From NCBI GenBank assembly GCA_023807065.1, contig JAJJLU010003513.1, forward strand, positions 1 through 62,834: DNA of 62,834 nucleotides, read 5' to 3'. Below are positions 52,536 through 62,739 of this stretch, in pieces; position 1 is the stretch's first letter; each line of letters begins with the position of its first letter. The notes beneath the pieces were generated by a model. It made no database searches. It was given only the letters and a program-made list of their open reading frames with translations, and was not told the origin of the DNA. This stretch comes from Isotricha intestinalis. Lineage: Eukaryota; Ciliophora; Litostomatea; Vestibuliferida; Isotrichidae. Position numbers and translations under genes: made by a program.

Positions 52536-55500
52536 TTATTTTAATTTTTGTTCAATTTCATAAAATTTCTTTTGATTATTAGTTTTCAAAGAATTAATTT
52601 TATTTTCTAAATTCCTAATATCATTTTTAATAGAATCTCTATCAGAATTATATTTATTAAAGAAAGTAGTAAATTTAATTTCAACATTATTAACTTCTTC
52701 TTTAGAAGGAATTTTCAAAATATTTTCATTAATATTATTTTGAGTATTTTCAATTTGAATATTTTGATTTTTTAAAAAGATAATATCATCTCTATTATTT
52801 TTATCTCCAGTATTAATATTATCTTTCATAATTTCAATATTATTATTAATATCTTCAATTTTTAAATTTAATTCTTTTAATTTATTTTCGTAATAATTTA
52901 ATTTAATTTTTAAATTATCAATTGAATAAACAGTATTATTTGAACCATTTTTAACACCATTAATTTCTTTATCAATATTTTGATATTTTTCTTGAACAGA
53001 TATTAATTGTTTTTTTATTGCATCTACTGTTATATTACTTGTTGTTCCTCCTTTAATATCATTAATTTGAATATTCATTTCATTTACTTTTTTCTCAAAA
53101 TAATTTAATCTTTTTTTTATATCATTATTATCTGATGACATATTATATTTATATTCTTTTATTATTTTATTTATTTCTTTTATTTCATTTTCATTATTTA
53201 TTTGCTTTCTCTTTATTTCTTCTAAAATTATTAGGTTTTGATTTTGAGATTTATTATTTAATGTTTCTATTTGTTTTTCTAATTCTTTTATTTTTGATTC
53301 TAAAGGAATCAATTTCTTTTCTATATTATTAATTAATAAATCATTTATATTTTTGTTTTCTAATTCTTTTATTTTATTTTCTATGTTAATTATTTTAGAA
53401 TTTATATTTAATATTTCTTTTGAATTTTGATTTGTAGATTTATTTACATTTTCTTTTATATTACTTTCTAAGTTTTTTATTTGAGATTTCAAATTTGATA
53501 TTTCTAATATATTTTCATTTGAATATTGTTTTATACTTTGATTTAATTTATTTTCTATATTATTTAATTGATGATCAGTTGAATTTTGAATAAATTTTTC
53601 TTTTATTTTATTTTCTAAATCACTTAATTTAAGTTTTAATATTGGAATATCTGAATTATTATTATTTAATTTATCTTTTAATTTATTTTCTATATCATTT
53701 ACTTTTGTTTTTAATTGAATAATTTCTTGATTGTTATTTGAATTATTTTCTATTGAATCTGTATTTGTATTATCTTTTACATTTTTAAATTGCTTTAATC
53801 TTTTTTCAAAACTTAACATTTTATCATTCATAGAATTTAATTCATACATAGCATTTGAAGTAGAAAATTTAATATTTTTTAATTGTTTTTCAAAATCTTT
53901 TTGTTGAACTTCTAAATTTGAAATTTGTTCATTAATATTATTATTTGAATTAACATTTGAAATTTGATTTGGATTTTCTTTAAATTTATTTTCTAATTCA
54001 TTTACTTTCTTTTTTAATTCTATAAATTCACCATTATTATTATTATTTAATCTATTAGAATATTTTTCATTAATATTTTCATTTGAATTTATTGGTTCAT
54101 TTATTTTATTTTCAAAACTTAATATTTTTTCATTCATAGAATTTAATTCATACATAGTATTTGAAGTAGAAAATTTAATATTTTTTAATTGTTTTTCAAA
54201 ATCTTTTTGTTGATCTTCTAAATTTGAAATTTGTTCATTAATATTATTTATTACAGCATCATCAACATTAGATGAAGTTTTTTCTGTATTTATATTTTTT
54301 GGCATTTTATTTTCTAAATCAATAATTTTTAATTTTAAAGTATTTATTTCATTATTATTATTAGTATTAATATTTTTAGAAAGATCATTTACTTTATTTT
54401 CTAAAGTTAATATTTTATCTTTTAAACCTTTAATTTCAACATTTCCTCCAAAAATACTAGTTCGTAAATTAAAATTATTTGAAGGGAAAGCTAAATTAGT
54501 GTTATTTTTATTATTTTGAAAACCAAAATTATTTGCTGGAATTCCTATTCCAGATTTATTGCTAAAACCAAAAGCACTTGTTGTTGTTGGAAATCCAGTT
54601 CTATTATTTGAAGGATATCCAGTATTATTATTATTATTCAAGGTGAAAGCCGTGTTATTTTTATTATTATTATTCAAGGTAAAAGCTGTATTATTATTAT
54701 TATTATTATTTAATGGAAATCCTGTATTATTATTATTATTATTTAATGGAAATCCTGTATTATTATTATTATTATTGTTATTGAATGGAAATCCTGTATT
54801 ATTATTATTATTATTATTGAATGGGAATGCTGTATTATTATTATTATTGTTATTATTTTTATTATTATTATTGCCTAATGGAAAACCTATATTTTCATGA
54901 TTATCATTGACTTTATTATTATTTTGATCTTTTTTTAGATTTGTATATTTTTTTAGATTTTTACCACCAAAACTATCAACGATTTCATTTGAAAAGGGAT
55001 TATTATTAAATTGTTCTTTTTTTTCATTTGTATATATTTTATTATTTATATTTCCAAAACTTTCATTAGGAAAAATAATGTTATTATTATCTTTCATATT
55101 ATCTTTTTTTTCATTTATATATATTTTATTATTTAAACCACCAAAACTTTCATTAGGAAAAATAATATTATGATTCTCTTTCTTATTTTCTTTTTTTTCA
55201 TTTGTATATTTTTTAAGATTTTTACCACCAAAACTATCAATACTTTCATTTAAGAAGGCATTATTATTTAATTGTTCTTTTTTTTCATTTGTATATATTT
55301 TATTACTTCCTGAAAAACTAAAACTAGGATTACTAACAATAGAAAAAGTATTACAATTTGAATTATTACTGATTCTATTTGAAGGATTATTACTATTATT
55401 AACACTAATAGAAGACATTTTTAATTTATTTTTCATTTCTTTAATATCATCATCATATTTGGATTGAATTTTATTTATATTTTCTAAATTTTCTTTTTCA

Positions 55501-57536
55501 ATATTTTCAACATTTTTTTTCAATTCTTCAATATCTTTGAATAAGGTTTGATTATCTTTAGATAATTTATTTATAATTTCTTCATCAATTTTGTTTTTAT
55601 TTTCATCTTCTTCATTATTTAAATAGTTTTTAATATTTCCTCCTTTTAATTTAATTTCGTTATTATCATTATTAAAATTATCAAAATTTAAATCTGGAAT
55701 ATTATTAATTTTCATAATAATATTTTTATCTAAAACAGGTTGTTGATTAAATTTATTATTTAAATTATTAATATCATTTTGAGTATTTTTTAATCTTTCA
55801 TCTAAATCATTAATTGAATTATGAACATTAATTAAATCATCTTTTAATTTATCTTTTTCTTCATCTTTATTAATATTTAAAATATAATTTTCATTTTGAT
55901 TTAATAAACCTGGAACTGAATTACTTCTTATTATTCCATCATTATTTTTTAATTTTTTAATATTTTGATAATCTTCATAAGATAATTGAGTTAATTCATC
56001 TAATCTTAATTTTGATATTTTATCAAAATCAATTTTATTTTTTAATATTTTAATATCATTTTGTAAATTTTTTAAATCATTTGATTTCGCATAATTTTCA
56101 TTTTTCAATTTAGATAAAGAAGAAATATCTTTTTTTAAGTCTTCTATTTTTTTATCTATTAAATTATTATCTTTTATTATTATTGGTTTTTGATTTTGAA
56201 TTTTATCATCTTGATAATTTATTTTTTCTTCTTGTTCTTCTAATTTATTTTCTTGTTCTTGTAATTTATAATTTTGTTCTTGAATTTTTTCATTTTGATT
56301 TAATTGAATTTTTTGAATATCTTCTATTTTATTTTTTATATTTTTTATTTTTCTTTCTTGATCTTCAAATTTATTTTGATGTGTTTTTATTTGATTTTCT
56401 ATTATTTTTATTTCTTTTTCTTTTTCTTCATTTATATTTTTTAATTCTTCTATTTCATTTTTTAAATTAAATATTTCTTTTATTTCTTCATAATTTAATT
56501 TTGATAATTCTGGATAATTTAATTTTAATAAATCATTTAAATTTATTTTTGATAATGTTTCTATATTTATTTTTTTTCTTATATTTTCATTATCTTGATT
56601 ATTTTTCTCTGATATTTGTTTTAATTTATCTAAATTTTCTTTTAATTCTTTTAATTCATTTTTATTATTTTCAATAATTTCTTTTAATTCTTCATTATTA
56701 TCATTTATTAATTTTTCATTTAAATTTATTTGATCTTCAAGATTTGATATTTTCATATTATAATCAGATTTTTGAATATTATTTCTTTCTATATCTTTTA
56801 TTTTATTATCTATTATTTTTATTCTTCCTTCAAATTCATTTTTTTTAATTAATATCATTTCATTATCTTTTATTTTATTATTAATATCTTTTATTTTATC
56901 ATCAAATTCACTTTTATCTAATTTATTCTTTTCATTTTCTTCTATTTTATTTTCTAAGTTTTTAATTGAATTTTCAAATTCATCTTTTTCAATTATATTA
57001 TCTAAATTTTCTCTTATATTATTATTTAATTCTCTTATTTTATTTTCATAATCAAGTTTATTTACTGAATTTTTATTTAATTCTCTTATTTTATTATTTA
57101 ATTCATTTATTTTATTATCAAATTCTTCTTTTTTAACATATATTTTATCATTATCTCTATTTTTTGATTCATAATTATTTTCTAAATCATTTATTTTTTT
57201 ATTTAAATCTGTTATTTTTGCTCTTAAAATAATATTTTCATCTTGATATTTATTATTAATAATATCTAAATTTTGTTTAAATTCATTTCCTAAATTATTT
57301 ATCATAATATACATTTTCTCTAAATCTTCATTTAATTTTTTATTTTGTTCTTCAAAATTATTATTTGAATTATTATTTTTATCTTTTAAAGATAAATTAA
57401 AATTATTTTCAACATTTTTAATATTATTATTTAAATTACTTATTTGTTTATAAACATCATTCATTCCATCATCATATTCAAATTTAGTAATAAAGTTAGA
57501 ATTAAATTTTAAATCATCTTTATCTGAGTTTGACAT
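52536..57536 (-). CDS. Giant coiled-coil protein with FG/GFP-Asn repeat centre
   Basis: This 1666-residue protein starts at ATG 57536. Residues ~30-730 and ~1000-1666 are long coiled coils built on an ENKIxELxxN rhythm. The centre has about five copies of a unit around NEKKE and NESFGG, followed by about eight GFP(F/L)-plus-Asn units and FGFxN motifs. In the second coiled coil a ~45-residue unit (QKDFEKQLKNIKFSTSN, then MYELNSMN) occurs twice. The FG-like, low-complexity centre between coiled coils loosely recalls nucleoporins or filament proteins, but no family is assigned. It is the largest gene here. Confidence 0.75.
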   Translation of the reverse strand: MSNSDKDDLKFNSNFITKFEYDDGMNDVYKQISNLNNNIKNVENNFNLSLKDKNNNSNNNFEEQNKKLNEDLEKMYIMINNLGNEFKQNLDIINNKYQDENIILRAKITDLNKKINDLENNYESKNRDNDKIYVKKEEFDNKINELNNKIRELNKNSVNKLDYENKIRELNNNIRENLDNIIEKDEFENSIKNLENKIEENEKNKLDKSEFDDKIKDINNKIKDNEMILIKKNEFEGRIKIIDNKIKDIERNNIQKSDYNMKISNLEDQINLNEKLINDNNEELKEIIENNKNELKELKENLDKLKQISEKNNQDNENIRKKINIETLSKINLNDLLKLNYPELSKLNYEEIKEIFNLKNEIEELKNINEEKEKEIKIIENQIKTHQNKFEDQERKIKNIKNKIEDIQKIQLNQNEKIQEQNYKLQEQENKLEEQEEKINYQDDKIQNQKPIIIKDNNLIDKKIEDLKKDISSLSKLKNENYAKSNDLKNLQNDIKILKNKIDFDKISKLRLDELTQLSYEDYQNIKKLKNNDGIIRSNSVPGLLNQNENYILNINKDEEKDKLKDDLINVHNSINDLDERLKNTQNDINNLNNKFNQQPVLDKNIIMKINNIPDLNFDNFNNDNNEIKLKGGNIKNYLNNEEDENKNKIDEEIINKLSKDNQTLFKDIEELKKNVENIEKENLENINKIQSKYDDDIKEMKNKLKMSSISVNNSNNPSNRISNNSNCNTFSIVSNPSFSFSGSNKIYTNEKKEQLNNNAFLNESIDSFGGKNLKKYTNEKKENKKENHNIIFPNESFGGLNNKIYINEKKDNMKDNNNIIFPNESFGNINNKIYTNEKKEQFNNNPFSNEIVDSFGGKNLKKYTNLKKDQNNNKVNDNHENIGFPLGNNNNKNNNNNNNNTAFPFNNNNNNNTGFPFNNNNNNNNTGFPLNNNNNNTGFPLNNNNNNNTAFTLNNNNKNNTAFTLNNNNNTGYPSNNRTGFPTTTSAFGFSNKSGIGIPANNFGFQNNKNNTNLAFPSNNFNLRTSIFGGNVEIKGLKDKILTLENKVNDLSKNINTNNNNEINTLKLKIIDLENKMPKNINTEKTSSNVDDAVINNINEQISNLEDQQKDFEKQLKNIKFSTSNTMYELNSMNEKILSFENKINEPINSNENINEKYSNRLNNNNNGEFIELKKKVNELENKFKENPNQISNVNSNNNINEQISNLEVQQKDFEKQLKNIKFSTSNAMYELNSMNDKMLSFEKRLKQFKNVKDNTNTDSIENNSNNNQEIIQLKTKVNDIENKLKDKLNNNNSDIPILKLKLSDLENKIKEKFIQNSTDHQLNNIENKLNQSIKQYSNENILEISNLKSQIKNLESNIKENVNKSTNQNSKEILNINSKIINIENKIKELENKNINDLLINNIEKKLIPLESKIKELEKQIETLNNKSQNQNLIILEEIKRKQINNENEIKEINKIIKEYKYNMSSDNNDIKKRLNYFEKKVNEMNIQINDIKGGTTSNITVDAIKKQLISVQEKYQNIDKEINGVKNGSNNTVYSIDNLKIKLNYYENKLKELNLKIEDINNNIEIMKDNINTGDKNNRDDIIFLKNQNIQIENTQNNINENILKIPSKEEVNNVEIKFTTFFNKYNSDRDSIKNDIRNLENKINSLKTNNQKKFYEIEQKLK
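53811..54248. repeat. Near-identical direct repeat inside the giant coiled-coil gene
   Basis: Two copies of about 130 nt, near 53811-53945 and 54118-54248, agree at all but a few bases and encode the same coiled-coil unit (KNIKFSTSN with MYELNSMN). The period is about 307 nt, a recent in-frame duplication. Confidence 0.8.
54595..54890. repeat. Tandem GFP-Asn units from ATT/TTA triplets
   Basis: Runs of ATT triplets interrupted about every 30-45 nt by a conserved 18-20 nt block coding for a (N)TGFP(F/L)-type motif on the minus strand. Neighbouring blocks differ by single bases. Confidence 0.85.
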
Positions 57537-58029
57537 TTTTTATAAAATATTTTTTTACTATTTTTTTTCGGTATTTATGATTTAATTTTTTTATCCTTTT
57601 TTTAAATAAAAACTTTTAGGGTTGTATTAAAAAGATATTTTAATACAATAGTATTATGTTTTTATATTAATAATTCCGATATTTTTTTATATTTATTTCT
57701 TATGGAAATAAAATATAAATAGAGGAAAACATTATAATAAATCAAAATAATAAATATAAAGAATTTGTCTAATTTTAAAAACAACAAAAGAAAATAATTG
57801 AAAATCAAAAAATCAATTTTTAATTCCCATATTTTAAAAATTAAAAGTATTTTTTTAAGAGATTTAAAAATATATTAATAATAATTAACAAATTTTTATT
57901 TCCCCTTTATTTTTTTCTTCTTAAATACTTTTTTTGAAAAAGGTATTTTTTTTATTTTAATTATTTGGATTAAATATGATTTTATTTATTATTGTTTAAT
58001 TTTAATGGAATAATATAAATAATAATATA
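57537..58029. other. 493-nt intergenic region between divergent genes
   Basis: Separates the giant coiled-coil gene (-) from the CAP gene (+), so it carries both promoters. It contains A/T tracts and no coding or RNA structure. Confidence 0.45.
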
Positions 58030-58824
58030 ATGGGATGTCAATGTATACAAAATGTGAAAAAAGAAGAAAAAGATAATGAAAATAATTTTGTAAATGATTT
58101 TCAAAATGGAACAAATATAAATGAAAATATATCATCAAATATAATAAAAATAAGAAATATAAATCAAAAATTTGATTCATTTAGTAATCAAGCAACAAAA
58201 TCATCTTATTCAAAGAACAACAATATTATAGATTTAAAACATTCTTTTAATAATAATCAAAATTTATTAATTTTCCAAATATTAGAACAAATAAATATAA
58301 TAAGAACAAATCCTCTTTCATATATAGATATAATAAATAAATATAAAGAAAATATAATTGAAAAAAATAATAAATATTATTTAAAATCAAATAAATATCT
58401 TAATACTTTAATTTTACTTGAAAAAGGAGAAAGTGAATTTAATGAATGTATTAAATTATTATATTTACAAGAATCATTAGAACCAATAGAATTAAATCAT
58501 AAATTAAAATTAGATGTTAATATTCCTTTAAATAATGAAAATCTATCAATTGATTATTATACTTCTTTAGAATTTATAGAAAAAATAATAAATAATAAAA
58601 TTAAATTATTAGAAGATAATTTTGAAATTATTGGATTTCATTATGATAAAAGTTTAAATGATCCTGAGTTAAGTGTTGTTCTTCAATTAATTGATGATAC
58701 TGGAAATGAGAAAAGTAGAAGAAAAAATATTTTAAATAAAAAAGTTAAATATGTTGGAATATCTGCTCTTAATTTAAAAGAGAATATTTATTGTTATTAT
58801 TTGTTATTTGCTTGTGATAAATGA
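58030..58824 (+). CDS. CAP/SCP-domain protein with acylation-type N terminus
   Basis: This 264-residue protein starts at ATG 58030 and ends in TGA. MGCQC fits N-myristoylation at Gly2 with palmitoylation of Cys3 and Cys5. After a disordered linker, residues ~78-262 form a CAP-like domain: ILEQINIIRTNPLSYIDII matches the first helix of the family (N-x-x-R-x-x-P), and SRRKNILNKKVKYVGIS the later H/S-R-x-N-I-L block, ending YYLLFACDK. CAP proteins are normally secreted. This one has no signal peptide and looks tethered to the cytoplasmic face of a membrane, as with the CAP protein GAPR-1. The usual His/Glu cluster is not evident. Confidence 0.7.
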   Translation: MGCQCIQNVKKEEKDNENNFVNDFQNGTNINENISSNIIKIRNINQKFDSFSNQATKSSYSKNNNIIDLKHSFNNNQNLLIFQILEQINIIRTNPLSYIDIINKYKENIIEKNNKYYLKSNKYLNTLILLEKGESEFNECIKLLYLQESLEPIELNHKLKLDVNIPLNNENLSIDYYTSLEFIEKIINNKIKLLEDNFEIIGFHYDKSLNDPELSVVLQLIDDTGNEKSRRKNILNKKVKYVGISALNLKENIYCYYLLFACDK

Positions 58825-59055
58825 TATTTTATATATTTATTGAGTACAAAAAAAAATTGTTTTTTTTTGTATTTATTTTTTTGTATATTTTTCTTATAAT
58901 TGCATTTTTAATTTATTTTTCTTATTTTTTTTGTTTTAGGAGCAAAATTATTTTAAAATAAAATTTATTTTTTTTTTATTTTAATTTTTGAAAAAATAAA
59001 ATTCAAAAATTAAAAAAACTAAATTTAATAAACATAACTAATTAATTATATAAAA

Positions 59056-60444
59056 TTAAGGTCTAATATCCCATCCATTTAAAGAATCACCACTAGAATC
59101 ACTATAATTACTTTTATTTAAATTTTGAAATTTTAAAATTGCTTTTTCTTCATTAATTTTATAAATTTGATTTTTTTCAAAATTTTCATAATCAGGTAAT
59201 TTCCAAAAAATAATTTTTTAATCTTTACTTCCACTGATTATAATATTATTATCTAAATCAAAATCAATTTGAGTAATAGCATTATTATGTGCTTTCCAAG
59301 TGAAAATAATTTCAGCTTTTTTTAAATTAAAAACTGAAATTTTTCCTTTTTGATCTCCAATATAACATTCATTTTTTTACTATTATATTAATAATTCTTA
59401 TTTCTAAATTAATATTAAAATATGATATTTCTTTTATAAATTTTTCCTTTCCAACATTTCTTAAATCTATTATTGAAATATTTCCTTTATTAGTACATGT
59501 AATTATATATTGTTTATTATAATTAAGATCTATTCCTCTTATATTATTATATGAATTTGTTTGAATTGAATTTATTAATATTGGAGGATAATTATCCGAA
59601 AAATAAATTTATAATATTTCATTTTTACTTGATAAAAAAATTCTTTGGTTTTTTTTATCAAAAAATAAATTTGTGTATCCTACTAAATTTTCTGTTATAA
59701 TTGTATAATTTTCAAAATTTACTTCACTTATTATAAATTTCCTATCTGAAGAACTTAAATGTATATATCTTTTTTCATTATGATACCCATTATGTATTTT
59801 TTATTATATAGTTCATCATAACTTAAATAACCTTTTTTATAATTTATTTTATATAATATAATACCACCATAATCTAGTCCTTTTTGTAATTTTAAATTTT
59901 TTCATCAAAATTCATAACACTTGTTTGCTCAGGAAAACTTATAAAACAAAATTTGAAATATAAGCATCTACCTTACTTGTGATATTCATATTAGAACATA
60001 TTATAAACATTATATTATTTTTTTAAATATTTAAAATTTCTTATTCCTAATGATAATTCAGAATTTTGATAAATTTTTGTTTGTTTATTAAAAGTTAAAA
60101 TATTTAAAATGTTTATTTATTTCTAAAAAAGTAATAAAAGATTCATTTGAAATTATATCTTTTCTTTTAAAATATTCTTTAAAAAAATTTTCTATATTTA
60201 TTTTACATTAATTATTGATTATAATATATTTTAAAAAACTTTTTGGAGGAATTAAATGAATATTTGTTAATGATTTTGATAAGGATTTATATAATAATCT
60301 GTTTCACTGTATCTTTTTTCTAATGTCCATTTTTCTTTTGAATAATTATTTGTTATATTTATTATATAATATGTTATTGTTTTTCCATTTTTGTGTTTTT
60401 TTGTGTAAATTATGGTATTGAAATTTCAAGAGTTGAAGAGACAT
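59056..60444 (-). pseudogene. PX-WD40 protein pseudogene
   Basis: Minus-strand pieces in different frames line up as one protein. From ATG 60444: a PX domain (NGKTITYYIINI, EKWTLEKRYSE, NIHLIPPKSFLKYI, ESFITFLEINKHF), a middle piece (FPEQTSVMNFDE, KGLDYGGIILYKIN), then WD40 blades (YIITCTNKGNISIIDLRN; IGDQKGKISVFNLKKAEIIF; NNIIISGSKD; IIFWKLPDY). In-frame TAA codons lie at 60412-60410, 60210-60208, 59611-59609 and 59220-59218. At least five 1-nt frameshifts, several in A-runs, break the frame. PX domains bind phosphoinositides. All TGG Trp codons survive here. Confidence 0.75.
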
Positions 60445-60678
60445 ATTTTTTTTAACTTTATTTTTAAGGGGAAAAATAAATAAATTTTTTTAATATTTAA
60501 TTATAAAAAAATAATAATATTATATTTTATAATATTATTTCAGAATTTTTTACTTTTTTTCTAATAATGATTTTGATCTCTATTTTATATAATTAAATGT
60601 TTTACAAGAGTATTTAGATAAATTAAAATTAAATTTATTTGAATAAAAATCTAATAAATTTTCATGTTTAATTATTTA

Positions 60679-61953
60679 TTAATATTTTTTAATTAATCCA
60701 GTATTATACATTTTACATTGAATATATGAATGTAAATTTAAATAATCTGCTAAATCTTCAAAAAAAATAGATTTTTGAAATTTTTTAAAATCTATATATA
60801 ATTTTTCATAAGCAACATTTAAAGCAGAATCAAATATTTCAGGATTAAAATTAACTGCACTAATATGAATTCTTTTGCCATAATTATTTTTTATGGTATT
60901 AAAAGCATTTACTCCAAATTTATTTGAAGAATTAATATTTCTGAAATATTTATTATATATTGAAATTAATTCTTGTTCTTTAATTGATTCTTCTTCATTA
61001 TTTAAAAAATGAAATTTATATAATAATACATGAGAATAAAATTGTAAGTAATAAATACTTTGAGGATTATTTTTTGAAAGATAATTATGAAAAAATTTAT
61101 AACAATCTTCATTTGAAAGAAATAAATACAAAGAATTATTCATTGAACTTTGACCAAAATAAAAACTAATTGAAGTATGATAACAAAAAGATAAAATTAT
61201 TGGAAATATACCATTTAAAAATAAATTAATATATAATATTATTAATGAAATAATTATTATATAAAATTCATCATTTTTATTTTCACCATTATTTTTATGT
61301 GTATACCATTGAACTAAATTAAAGTATATGTACCATATTATTAAAAAAATAATTAATTCAAAAATTATTTTTTGTTTGACTTTTTTAATAAACATTAAAT
61401 ATGCATATCTTATTAAAACAAATATTTCAATAAAATTTATTATAAGCCAAAGATAAACATTTTTTTTATTATTTTTTTTTTCTAAAAAAAATAAAGTTAT
61501 AGCATCTTTAGAAATAACCACATAAATAAATAAAAGTAAAGAAAAAACCAATAAAATATTAAACATTACATTAACATAGAATCCTTCTTTATATAAATAT
61601 CTTTTTTCATAAAATTTATGAATATCTTCTCTTTCATCATAATTAATATTACAACAATTAATTATTCTTTGACATCTCATAAAAAAAGAAATAATCATCA
61701 TTCCTTGAAAAATATAAAAAAAACTATTAATAATATATAAATTAGAATTATCTTTTAATATTTGAGATAAAATTAATATAATTGAAACAATTAATCCTCC
61801 AAAATTTCCAGTAATTAATAATTTTGGAGAACGCATTGATATACAAGTATATTTCCTTCTTTTAATTATTAATAGTATACATATTCCATATATTATTATG
61901 TTCAATATTAGTAAAATTTGATAAAATAATATTTCATTTGTAATTTTAATCAT
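60679..61953 (-). CDS. Seven-transmembrane receptor with C-terminal RGS domain
   Basis: I choose ATG 61953 (MIKITNEILFYQ), giving 424 residues; seven further codons open only from a TTG. Seven hydrophobic segments lie at ~10-30, 48-65, 73-93, 128-148, 168-188, 197-216 and 231-258. Residues ~272-405 match an RGS domain: LYLFLSNEDCYKFFHNYLSK, YYLQFYSHVLLYKF, ELISIYNKYFRNI, then FDSALNVAYEKLYIDFKKFQKS and FFEDL. A receptor-like 7TM part fused to an RGS domain is the layout of plant RGS1, which speeds GTP hydrolysis by G-alpha. It implies heterotrimeric G-protein signalling; no G-alpha lies in the window. Confidence 0.75.
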   Translation of the reverse strand: MIKITNEILFYQILLILNIIIYGICILLIIKRRKYTCISMRSPKLLITGNFGGLIVSIILILSQILKDNSNLYIINSFFYIFQGMMIISFFMRCQRIINCCNINYDEREDIHKFYEKRYLYKEGFYVNVMFNILLVFSLLLFIYVVISKDAITLFFLEKKNNKKNVYLWLIINFIEIFVLIRYAYLMFIKKVKQKIIFELIIFLIIWYIYFNLVQWYTHKNNGENKNDEFYIIIISLIILYINLFLNGIFPIILSFCYHTSISFYFGQSSMNNSLYLFLSNEDCYKFFHNYLSKNNPQSIYYLQFYSHVLLYKFHFLNNEEESIKEQELISIYNKYFRNINSSNKFGVNAFNTIKNNYGKRIHISAVNFNPEIFDSALNVAYEKLYIDFKKFQKSIFFEDLADYLNLHSYIQCKMYNTGLIKKY

Positions 61954-62252
61954 ATTTTTTTTTGAGAATTCCAAATAAAATGTTTTTTTAATTGAAATAT
62001 ATTATTTATTTATTTCAATAAAATAATTGAAAATAAAAAAATAAAAGTGTATATAGTTTAAAAATATTCTTATTTATATTTTATTTTAATTATATATAAA
62101 TCAACATGTAAATAAAACCATTTTACCAATATCTTAAAAATTAATATCAAATGATAATAATTCAGTAACATAATTATATAAAAATAATTCAATAATTTAT
62201 CTATTTATTTAAATACTAAATACTAACTTAAATTTATTTAATAATTTAATCT

Positions 62253-62597
62253 TTAATCTTCTTTTAATTGTAATTGGCTAAAAGAATCAATTGATTTATA
62301 TTCATTATATACAAAACTTTTTTCTTCAATTTTTTTAAAAAATTGAAAATGACTAGATTTGCAATATTTATTAAATTTTCTATTAATTTTACCTACTTCT
62401 TTTAAATCTTGATAAGATAAATAATCAAGAACTTTTTTACATTGGTTTGGAGTTAATTTATTAAAATAATTTTTATTTTGAAATCTAATTCTATTATTTA
62501 TTTTTTCATTTATTGAAAAAGAATAACATGTGTTTTCATCAAAATTTACATTCGAAATTACAATTAAACGACTTTTCCTTGGGGCATTACATCCCAT
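62253..62597 (-). CDS. Small F-box protein with acylation-type N terminus
   Basis: This 114-residue protein starts at ATG 62597. MGCNAP fits N-myristoylation at Gly2 and palmitoylation of Cys3. Residues ~47-82 resemble an F-box (LTPNQCKKVLDYLSYQDLKE, then VGKINRKFNKYC). F-boxes link substrates to SCF ubiquitin ligases through Skp1. No substrate-binding domain follows, so it may act as a membrane-anchored adaptor or be a reduced gene. The Rab gene starts 142 nt away on the other strand. Confidence 0.6.
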   Translation of the reverse strand: MGCNAPRKSRLIVISNVNFDENTCYSFSINEKINNRIRFQNKNYFNKLTPNQCKKVLDYLSYQDLKEVGKINRKFNKYCKSSHFQFFKKIEEKSFVYNEYKSIDSFSQLQLKED

Positions 62598-62739
62598 GGA
62601 TTAATAAAAATAAATAAAAAATAAATATAAATATATATATATAAGAATAAAAATAAATAATTAATTCTTAAAAAAAATGCTCCAAAATCTATTATAAATA
62701 ACCAAAATATAAAAAGTAAAAAATTAAATATTAAAAAAA
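62598..62739. promoter_or_regulatory. 142-nt divergent promoter (F-box / Rab)
   Basis: Separates ATG 62597 (-) from ATG 62740 (+). It contains an AT alternating run near 62620-62645. No specific element is recognised. Confidence 0.45.

Noticed and set aside
54559..54900. Leu-rich plus-strand frame opposite the GFP-Asn repeats
   Set aside because: Mirror of the ATT repeat inside the giant coiled-coil gene; no independent protein features.
59056..60444. PX-WD40 locus as a live gene with several tiny introns
   Set aside because: The frame changes lie in A-runs without GTA...TAG pairs nearby, and four TAA codons remain in frame.
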